Assembly: GCA_900100325.1 (NCBI GenBank)
Contig: LT629697.1
Location: 3,097,423-3,161,422, forward strand
Direction: 5' to 3'
From: Frankineae bacterium MT45
GTDB lineage: Bacteria > Actinomycetota > Actinomycetes > Mycobacteriales > Jatrophihabitantaceae
Length of the DNA stretch: 64,000 bases
Below the pieces are notes generated by a model. The model saw only the letters and a program-made list of their open reading frames with translations, made no database searches and was not told the origin of the DNA. Made by a program: the position numbers and the translations under genes. Below are positions 26,731 to 32,056 of the stretch, in pieces. Numbering within the stretch: position 1 is the stretch's first letter; each line of letters starts with the position of its first letter.

Positions 26731-26870
26731 CGGAACTGCAGGCTTGGTCATATCACCTGTACTTGGATCCATCGACCCAAGATGGCCGCCACGTCTGTTG
26801 TACACCTCAATGTCGTTGTGCGTGTAATCCCATTCTTAGTACTGGCGGTCCGGGCCTGACAAACCATTGG
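26707..26870 (-). pseudogene. Toxin-tip remnant, colicin E3-type ribosomal RNase, interrupted by a stop
   Basis: Reading the minus strand, NGLSGPDRQY is followed by an in-frame TAA (26836-26838), then EWDYTHNDIEVYN, HLGSMDPSTG and VPGRSINVG, ending at 26707. This matches the catalytic end of colicin E3 (EWDSQH...E..., HLG..P.TG, ...R.I). The four catalytic positions, D, H, E (DYTHNDIE) and R (PGRSI), are all present. Colicin E3-type enzymes cleave 16S rRNA in the decoding site. No start codon or delivery domain exists, and the stop sits just before the catalytic segment. It reads straight into the immunity-like gene. Confidence 0.7.
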
Positions 26871-26875
26871 GCGGA

Positions 26876-27178
26876 TCATGGACCCTCAACTTCTGCTATC
26901 CAGTCCTCGATGTTGCCGGCTATTCCGCCGGCGAGAAGGACATCGCCGGTATCGGCCTCGATGCGCCCTTCCGCCAGGTTGCGGAGAATCCTTGCCAACT
27001 GCCGGGCGCCGTCGACTGCGAGATGCGAGGTGAACCATACGCGTGGGTCAGACGTAGATCCATTTGCGGATATCCCGTTGCTTCGGGCGAAGTTCACAAC
27101 CGCCGACGCACCCGCCTCCGTGAGACCCGGTAGATCTACCGACCAGTACGGCCATTCCGATTCATCGGTACTTTTCAT
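26876..27178 (-). CDS. Small immunity-like protein
   Basis: 100 residues, acidic, with no signal peptide. Sequence contains WPYWSVDLPGL, WFTSHLAVDGARQLARIL and an acidic C-terminus ending EDWIAEVEGP. No family recognised. Its ATG at 27178 overlaps by 17 bp the end of a toxin-tip-like frame that stops at 27162, the arrangement seen for other pairs in this island. The immunity role rests on that order. Confidence 0.6.
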   Translation of the reverse strand: MKSTDESEWPYWSVDLPGLTEAGASAVVNFARSNGISANGSTSDPRVWFTSHLAVDGARQLARILRNLAEGRIEADTGDVLLAGGIAGNIEDWIAEVEGP

Positions 27179-27310
27179 CAGCTACTTGCCAATCCGGTTC
27201 AAATTTGCGTCGTATGTACCAAGCCTCGTCGTATCGCTGTTGAGCTCTTCCGACGACCTTGCCATAGCCAAGCTGCATCTTACTCGGACCGTCACATAGC
27301 CCCTGGAGGC
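27162..27310 (-). pseudogene. Toxin-tip remnant (unassigned)
   Basis: A short frame without a usable start reads CDGPSKMQLGYGKVVGRAQQ and RYDEAWYIRRKFEPDW before stopping at 27162, inside the next immunity-like gene. Its basic, aromatic composition suits a nuclease tip, but no catalytic family can be named. Classified as a remnant because there is no N-terminal carrier and only about 45 codons remain. Confidence 0.45.
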
Positions 27311-27340
27311 TGCAACGTATCCAAGTACGCCGACAGAAGA

Positions 27341-27628
27341 TCAAAACAGCACCTCGATAGCCGCAGCGTCTTCCTCAGGTGTGAGAGCGCGCGGGCTTGG
27401 CGGATGATCAGTGGAGTAGATCTCGCCGAGCACGAGCCATGACCAGGCAAGCTCGGGGCGAGTCGCACCCCGCTCCACCAACCAGCGATGAAATCCCTTC
27501 ATCGATTCCCCGCTGCCCGTTGCGTACCCGTCAAGGTACGCGCATACGGTCAGGTACGAGAGACCAACTACATACATACCAGGCCGCTGACGGAGTCGCG
27601 GGATGAACGAAATCAGTCCATCCGTCAT
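27341..27628 (-). CDS. Small immunity-like protein
   Basis: 95 residues from ATG 27628. Begins with FIPRLRQRPGMYV, then AYLDGY, GFHRWLVERG and LAWSWLVLGEIY, a pattern I have seen in small actinobacterial proteins next to polymorphic toxins (RPGMY and W-rich helices). It starts one base after the stop of a degraded toxin frame (27630). The C-terminus stops at IEVLF; the continuing sequence in another frame suggests a possible frameshift that shortened it by a few residues. Function inferred. Confidence 0.6.
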   Translation of the reverse strand: MTDGLISFIPRLRQRPGMYVVGLSYLTVCAYLDGYATGSGESMKGFHRWLVERGATRPELAWSWLVLGEIYSTDHPPSPRALTPEEDAAAIEVLF

Positions 27629-27629
27629 G

Positions 27630-27890
27630 TCAGAATCCAAAGTTGATTGCGTCGTTGTAGTCGAACATTTGCCTATAACTGTCGATGCTAACCCCGTTCC
27701 GGCGATACTGATCGAAGACCTGGCCGCCGGGGACAACGACAGTGTGGTGACCCCACGACTCATCGACTTGCGAGGTTCCAGGACCGCCAGGCCGGTAAGG
27801 ACCGATGAATCACCCTCGCTCGGCGTAAAAGTCTTCACCTCGCCGCCAGACTTCTTCGCGAAGCGTGCGCCCACTCATCGCATGGCGCAA
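27630..27890 (-). pseudogene. Degraded toxin-tip remnant with internal stop
   Basis: One minus-strand frame reads MSGRTLREEVWRRGEDFYAE, a TGA at 27810-27812, then ESWGHHTVVVPGGQVFDQYR and ends NDAINFGF at 27630. Stops also precede it upstream (27891-27893), and the more distant coding-like sequence to about 28050 lies in another frame, so the unit is broken at least twice. GHHTVV followed by a G-x-VFD strand recalls papain-like or transglutaminase-like toxin tips, but the call is weak. Confidence 0.5.
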
Positions 27891-28055
27891 TCAGTTCGAC
27901 AGGTTGAAAGCGGACGACGCCAAACGGTTGTAGGACCTCCACCGTGTCGATGCCCTCACCGCCGTTCTAGGCAGAACACACTGTTAGTCGAATAGTCACG
28001 CTTAGTGTCATCGACACCCTCGTCCAAGATTTTGCTCAAACCCTCGCCAACGGCG

Positions 28056-28457
28056 TCAGCTGAGCTGCTGCCAATCGTCGAGGTCAGCACGGATTGGTCC
28101 TCGGCGAGGTACACGAGACCACCACCAGGCCTCCGCCTCCTCGTTCTCGGCGAACCGTCGGACAAGACCGTCAGAATCCTCAACCGTCATGTCCGAGAAC
28201 ATCGTGTCGGGACCGGTAAGCACCTCCGCCGCCTCGGCGCGCACTCCTGCCGGCTGTCTGGCGAGCACATCCTCGATCCGGTCGCGGAGCAACAATGCCG
28301 CGACCAGATCATGCGCGGTCCAGGCAACATCCCGATTGAAATCAAGCTCGATATGGATCCGTTCGACATGAGCTTGCCACGCTTCGAGCAACTGGGCCAA
28401 TGTGATCTCGCGCGTGGCAGACAACCGTACAACCACTTGGTCCAATGGCGCGCTCAT
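28056..28457 (-). CDS. Immunity-like protein
   Basis: 133 residues, acidic, no signal peptide. Helical centre with HDLVAALLLRDRIEDVLA and a C-terminus EAWWWSRVPRRGPIRADL. No named family. Its ATG overlaps the TGA of the toxin-tip remnant upstream (ATGA, 28454-28457), classic translational coupling of a toxin/immunity pair. This is the best evidence for its role. Confidence 0.65.
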   Translation of the reverse strand: MSAPLDQVVVRLSATREITLAQLLEAWQAHVERIHIELDFNRDVAWTAHDLVAALLLRDRIEDVLARQPAGVRAEAAEVLTGPDTMFSDMTVEDSDGLVRRFAENEEAEAWWWSRVPRRGPIRADLDDWQQLS

Positions 28458-28606
28458 CGTGAGCGGCCCGTGTAGTAGGCAGTACTGCGCAACGGGTTGT
28501 CCTCGCTAATGATCACCTGGACGTTGCCCCTCTGGATTCGTAACGCATTCTGCCCATCGACCGGCTCCGGTGTCCCTCGAGCGATCACGTTTTCGGCGCT
28601 CTCCTA
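28454..28606 (-). pseudogene. Toxin-tip remnant overlapping its immunity-like gene
   Basis: About 50 codons with no start, beginning right after the stop of the previous immunity-like gene (28621). It reads ENVIARGTPEPVDGQNAL, RIQRGNVQVIISEDNPL and STAYYTGRSR, ending TGA 28454-28456 within the next gene's ATG. The regular beta-strand pattern with a charged turn suggests the C-terminal end of a toxin domain, but I cannot assign a family. It lacks any carrier domain. Confidence 0.55.
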
Positions 28607-28620
28607 CCTGACGTCATGCG

Positions 28621-28902
28621 TCAGCTCGGCGTGCCTTCCCACCCGATCGTCTCGAAGCCCGAAGTCCATTCGTCTCGATCAACGACATACTCGCTCACAA
28701 AGAAGCAGTCAGGCTCTTCCCGGAAGCCCGGCATCTCGCGCGCCGCGGCGATTCGCTGCGTCGCTCGCGCTGACGACGAATAGCAGCCAAGCAGCTTGAC
28801 GTCATCGCCGGCGCCCGAGTCAATGATTAGTTCACCGTCGTCGTCACGATGCATCACCGGCTGTCCAGCCCGCTGATGGCTAATGTGATAAAGGAGAAAC
28901 AC
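28621..28902 (-). CDS. DUF7336-like small protein, candidate immunity
   Basis: 93 residues from GTG 28902, with GAGAGGG five bases before it. VFLLYHISHQ at the start, KLLGCYSSSARATQRI in the middle, then MPGFREEPDCFFVSEYVVDR and WTSGF. This matches the compact DUF7336-like pattern (a strand, KLIGxYxS, PGFRxxPxxF). The upstream tip remnant ends 44 bp before it. Immunity role inferred from cassette order; DUF7336 proteins also occur elsewhere. Confidence 0.65.
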   Translation of the reverse strand: MFLLYHISHQRAGQPVMHRDDDGELIIDSGAGDDVKLLGCYSSSARATQRIAAAREMPGFREEPDCFFVSEYVVDRDEWTSGFETIGWEGTPS

Positions 28903-28945
28903 AGAACCCTCTCGAGCGCCCGACTCGGCGGGCGTGTCACGGATT

Positions 28946-29110
28946 TCAGCCACCGCCGGCACCCCTTCGCGAGATATAGTTCTGAACCTTGTTGAACTCC
29001 GTGTTTGGCCCTCTGGGATAGTTGCCCGCTCCGTATCGGTCATCAAAGATACGGGTTGTGGCCTGAGTCGGAGTCTCACCAGCCTCTGGCCCCTACGCAT
29101 CATTGCGATA
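28946..29110 (-). pseudogene. Toxin-tip remnant (unassigned)
   Basis: A start-less frame of about 54 codons reads GPEAGETPTQATTRIFDDRY, then GAGNYPRGPNTEFNKVQNYI and ends SRRGAGGG before TGA 28946-28948. The NYPRGPNTEFNKV segment resembles C-terminal ends of Rhs/YD toxins, though I cannot name the domain. It lies between the duplicated DUF6980-like gene and the DUF7336-like gene. Confidence 0.5.
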
Positions 29111-29150
29111 CTAAGCGCCGGCCGCCAGAAAGTCAGGCTGGTTGATCCAG

Positions 29151-29521
29151 GTCGATCTGGCCGGGCCCCTGTCACCAGCGAGTCTTTCGCCTTCCTCGTG
29201 GCGCGACGCTATCGGCCACTAGGTTCAGGAGGCCGCCTCCACCAAGCTCCGGTCCGCAGATCGAGGGGTAGTGCTGAACTCTCTGGCTCTAGTCCAAGTT
29301 GATCAAGCCGATCGAACCACTGGACACGCAGCGAGGAGGGCAGCTCAATACCGCAGAACGGGCAATATTCAATTGCAAGACTGGCACTGCCGCCATCCTC
29401 GACCCGAATCGAATACTCACGAAATCGATCAAAGTAGAGGACAGGCACGTCCAAATCTGCGAGCGCGCGCGCCATCCCTTCACACATGTGCGGCGGTTCA
29501 TCCGACATTAATACTCCTGCC
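29151..29521. repeat. Long duplication, copy 2 (partner 26362-26730)
   Basis: Near-identical to 26362-26730. The copies diverge sharply at GCAGGAGTATTAATG on the toxin side and near GTCGATCTGG on the other side. The boundary next to copy 1 lies only 15 bp from the tRNA-derived repeat. Confidence 0.9.
29209..29508 (-). CDS. DUF6980-like protein, candidate immunity protein (copy 2)
   Basis: 99 residues, differing from copy 1 at only a few positions (for example YCPFCGIELPSSLRVQ for YCPFCGTELPSSLRLQ). Same GGAG ribosome site. The frame is open upstream to 29715, but the MSDEPP start and GGAG site are shared with copy 1 and mark the real start. Here the preceding toxin-like frame is different and ends TAATG, sharing one base with this ATG. 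So one immunity gene sits behind two different tips. Confidence 0.7.
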   Translation of the reverse strand: MSDEPPHMCEGMARALADLDVPVLYFDRFREYSIRVEDGGSASLAIEYCPFCGIELPSSLRVQWFDRLDQLGLEPESSALPLDLRTGAWWRRPPEPSGR

Positions 29522-29733
29522 AACCTCGCCCACGTGCGGACTCGCCACCACGCGCTAAAACATGCGACTCTATCCACAAGGTTGATACGGGAACCGTCGC
29601 ACGCGTTCGTCCAGCGGCGCGCAGGACAACCGTGGCATGGTCTCGCGCCGAACCGTCTATATGTGCGAACCTGGATTGTCCTGCCAGACGAACGGACCTC
29701 CTCATGGAAAGGCATGCACGAACAATGCAGTGA
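29508..29733 (-). pseudogene. Toxin-tip remnant or junk preceding DUF6980 copy 2
   Basis: A minus-strand frame includes RFAHIDGSARDHATVVLRAA and ESARGRGWQEY, ending in TAA that overlaps the next ATG by one base. The stop/start overlap is like the other cassettes, but the last bases belong to the duplicated segment, so the overlap could be fortuitous. Composition is Arg-rich. No family recognised. Confidence 0.35.
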
Positions 29734-29919
29734 TCACATCAACTGGATTTCTACCGTGAAACCATCAGCGGTAACCGAGTTCAGGCAGGCAGCGTGCGCG
29801 CCAAAGAACTGGCGTGCCACGCTGTATTCATTCGTGAGCTCAACGACTACATAGTCGATCGCATCTTGGGTGTCAAGCCCACATATAAAGCATCTTAGTC
29901 TTTCAGTCAAAGGCGCCAT
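29734..29919 (-). CDS. Small immunity-like protein coupled to the HINT toxin gene
   Basis: 61 residues from ATG 29919, which shares one base with the toxin stop (TGATG). Contains CFICGLD near residue 11 and RQFFGAHAACLNS near 38-48, so a small Cys-containing fold, possibly metal-binding. An in-frame start 9 bp further 5' (29928) is possible. Direct coupling to the one toxin frame still attached to an Rhs/HINT carrier makes this the most likely true immunity gene in the island. Family not recognised. Confidence 0.65.
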   Translation of the reverse strand: MAPLTERLRCFICGLDTQDAIDYVVVELTNEYSVARQFFGAHAACLNSVTADGFTVEIQLM

Positions 29920-31760
29920 CAGCCCCACGCTCCGCTATGGATCTTTCCGTCAACGTACGAGTTGGGTACCTGAATAACTGACGTTGGCTGCCCAGAAGAA
30001 TTGCTAGCATCGCGAATGACGACATCGCTCGTCCCATTTCCATTGTCAAGGACTCGTACGAGCTGCCCGTCATTCTGAATGAACAGATCGCCGTTTTCGG
30101 TAACATACTGCACATCAATGCCTCGACTGGCCACACGGTCTGCGCCGTGCACATCACGCGGATCTACCGGGCAATTGTGGACGAGAGCGTTCGTGACTGA
30201 GGAGCCGACGTAGAAGTCGTGGTCGTTGGCGACGGTGAGGTCCCACATGTCCGACGCCCCCGAGATCGCGGCCGTTGAGGTGACGGTGGTGATAGTGGCG
30301 TCGTCAGCTCGCAGGTGGTCACCCCGGCCGAGCTGATCCGCCTCTACCCATGCTCTGCGAGTCCCGTCCCAGAATAGATGGTGTTGGGTGGCATGAAGAG
30401 TCGAGGTCTTTCCACCCGCGGTTACGGTGACGTCCATCAGGTCTGAGTCGTGGTTTACCCAAATTTTTGTCACCATTTGGATGGCAGTCTTGCCGGTTTC
30501 CGGATTGGCAGTGCGTACCCAGTCTCCGACTCTGACTTGTGAGATTGGTTTTCCGATGCCGCCGGCCATGACGACGAGCGTATCGGCGTTGAAGCTATTT
30601 GCGCACGCCCCTTCTGGCTCGGGGAGCGGGTCCGCTTCTGGATGGGGTACAACCGCGGCCGCATCTTCGACTGAGTCGATCGCAACAGTGGCCTCTTCCG
30701 CGCCTTCACCAACCCGTGCAAGCTCACAGACTCCGTCGGTGAACAAGGCGCAGACGATTGTCCCCACCGCGATCGCTGCCTGGATGCAGTCATGCCAACT
30801 TGGGTTGGTAAGGCAGCCCTGGATCGCGGGAATCGGGTTCAGGCTCTTCGCGACCGATACAACGCCGTTGACGACGTCCGTGATCATCTGTTTCGACGCG
30901 CACAGGTAATTTTCACAGTCGTTCTTGTCGACAGGCGTGCCAGGCTTCGGGGTCACGTCAGGTACCGGATGCGGCGACGACTTACTCTTGCTCCCCCCGC
31001 TGTGTGAGGACATTGCGGCAGTGACTTGGGCCCCTGCAGTAGGGCCGATGCCCGGGTTGCCGCCGCTGCCGGCGAGGTTTCCCTCGTGCGGGTGCGTTGG
31101 AGTGATGTTGATGAATGAGCCGGTGCTTGTTTGATGGGGGTCGCACTCACCAAGGTTCACGCACGGCAGCGCGGTGCCTGCCGGATCGGCGTTGGACACC
31201 GGGCTGTTCAACGCGTAGGAATACCCGTTGTTCTGTTGTGGGTCGCTTGGCGATAGCACCGGATCCACGGACAGGAAACGGCCCAATGTCGGGCTGTAGT
31301 CACGTGCGCCGAGGTGAGTGAAGGTGGTGAACGGGTCTAGAGGGGCGTTCAGGAACCCTCGATCAGTTGGCCAGGTGACTGCGCTGCCGCGGGGGTTGCC
31401 GAACGGGTCCATCTTCCGGGTGGTCACGGCTCCGGTTGTCGGATTCTCCGAAATCGTTGCTGTCCCCTGAGGGTCGGTTGTCAGCCAGGTCAGGGTCGAA
31501 CCTGCCACGCCACTGGTCGCGGTCCGTGACGCTAGGGTGGCACCACCGAGTGTGTAGGTCCGTTGTGCTGTCAAGGTCCCCGTCGGCGAGAGCTGCAGCT
31601 CGACATCGCCCAGGAACGCCGTTGTGCCCTTGACGGGGTCAGACTGCACGAGCAGGTTGCCACCTGCGTCATAGATCCGGGTCTGCACCTGCCCAGTCGC
31701 GACGTTCGTGACGCTCGATAGGCGCCCATTCGCGTCCCACGTCAACGTTTTACCTGGCAT
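29919..31760 (-). CDS. 5'-truncated Rhs protein with HINT domain and C-terminal toxin
   Basis: 613 residues. Residues 1-200 are the last RHS/YD repeats and core end (TWDANGRLSSV, IYDAGGNLLVQSDP, GARDYSPTLGRFLSVDP, NGYSYALNSPVSNADPAG). A linker with some hydrophobic segments follows. Residues 386-529 form a pretoxin HINT domain, from CANSFNADTLV to VHN|C, with TLHATQHHLFW as block B; it should self-cleave before C530. Residues 530-613 are a released tip of 84 residues (DVQYVTENGDLFI, VPNSYVDGKIHSGAWG) of no recognised family. The thousands of residues of N-terminal Rhs barrel and export signals are missing: coding begins abruptly about 80 bp from the tRNA-side repeat, so this is probably a fragment, and the ATG at 31760 may not be used. 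Confidence 0.75.
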   Translation of the reverse strand: MPGKTLTWDANGRLSSVTNVATGQVQTRIYDAGGNLLVQSDPVKGTTAFLGDVELQLSPTGTLTAQRTYTLGGATLASRTATSGVAGSTLTWLTTDPQGTATISENPTTGAVTTRKMDPFGNPRGSAVTWPTDRGFLNAPLDPFTTFTHLGARDYSPTLGRFLSVDPVLSPSDPQQNNGYSYALNSPVSNADPAGTALPCVNLGECDPHQTSTGSFINITPTHPHEGNLAGSGGNPGIGPTAGAQVTAAMSSHSGGSKSKSSPHPVPDVTPKPGTPVDKNDCENYLCASKQMITDVVNGVVSVAKSLNPIPAIQGCLTNPSWHDCIQAAIAVGTIVCALFTDGVCELARVGEGAEEATVAIDSVEDAAAVVPHPEADPLPEPEGACANSFNADTLVVMAGGIGKPISQVRVGDWVRTANPETGKTAIQMVTKIWVNHDSDLMDVTVTAGGKTSTLHATQHHLFWDGTRRAWVEADQLGRGDHLRADDATITTVTSTAAISGASDMWDLTVANDHDFYVGSSVTNALVHNCPVDPRDVHGADRVASRGIDVQYVTENGDLFIQNDGQLVRVLDNGNGTSDVVIRDASNSSGQPTSVIQVPNSYVDGKIHSGAWG

Positions 31761-31844
31761 CGGTGAACAGGGGCGTCGCGTCGAGAAAAACGAAAGAAGC
31801 CCTGCGCTGACGCGGCCATTGACCTACATATGGTCCAGAAACAA

Positions 31845-31873
31845 CTCAGCCCCCACAAGAAGTGGGGGCTGAG
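31845..31873 (-). terminator. Intrinsic terminator of the tRNA gene
   Basis: CTCAGCCCCCAC and GTGGGGGCTGAG form a perfect 12-bp stem with a 5-nt loop, followed on the minus strand by TTGTTTCTGG. It lies 22 bp after the tRNA 3' end. A copy with a changed loop is at 26271-26302. Confidence 0.8.
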
Positions 31874-31917
31874 GTAGCGATTTCTCGCTTCGTTGTAGCG
31901 GGGACAGGATTTGAACC
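31845..31917 (-). repeat. Direct repeat copy B: tRNA-Met 3' end plus terminator (candidate att site)
   Basis: Partner of 26271-26346. It includes the terminator, the spacer TAGCGATTTCTCGCTT and the last approximately 22 nt of the functional tRNA gene. Positions of integration at tRNA 3' ends are typical of tyrosine-recombinase elements. Confidence 0.75.
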
Positions 31918-31969
31918 TGTGACCTCTGGGTTATGAGCCCAGCGAGCTACCGAGCTGCTCCACCCCGCG
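31896..31969 (-). tRNA. Initiator tRNA-fMet (CAT)
   Basis: Reading the minus strand, CGCGGGGTGGAGCAGCTCGG opens the acceptor and D arm. The anticodon arm is CTGGG-CTCATAA-CCCAG with three consecutive G:C pairs next to the loop, the mark of initiator tRNA. The T arm is ACAGGTTCAAATCCTGT and the 3' end is CCCCGCTA. The first base pair is C:T, unpaired as expected for an initiator. No CCA is encoded. Confidence 0.95.
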
Positions 31970-32014
31970 TCGGTAGATACGACTCTACCCTACCTACGAG
32001 ACTGCTCTGACCAC

Positions 32015-32051
32015 CCCCTGGCTGACCTCTCAGGAAGAGGCCAGCCAGGGG
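32015..32051 (-). terminator. Hairpin terminator after the UPF0182 gene
   Basis: CCCCTGGCTG-A-CCTCT pairs with AGAGG-C-CAGCCAGGGG around CAGGA, one internal mismatch. It starts 6 bp beyond the stop of the UPF0182 gene in the direction of transcription. No clear U-tract. Confidence 0.7.
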
Positions 32052-32056
32052 TCGCG

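Larger units (their letters stand above)
26271..31917. mobile_element. Genomic island of toxin/immunity cassettes at an initiator tRNA gene
   Basis: About 5.6 kb bounded by two near-identical copies of the tRNA-Met 3' end and its terminator (26271-26346 and 31845-31917). The intact tRNA is at the right end. Inside, base composition is visibly lower in GC than the flanks, all supported coding is on the minus strand, and the content is Rhs-type toxin tips and small immunity-like genes. No integrase or transposase gene remains, so if it integrated by site-specific recombination the machinery was lost. Repeat copies differ by a few bases and in the hairpin loop, so the event would be old or involve a related tRNA. 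Confidence 0.6.

Noticed and set aside
26271..31917. CRISPR array or phage genome
   Set aside because: No regularly spaced repeats and no capsid, portal, terminase or integrase genes; the duplicated segments are gene-sized.
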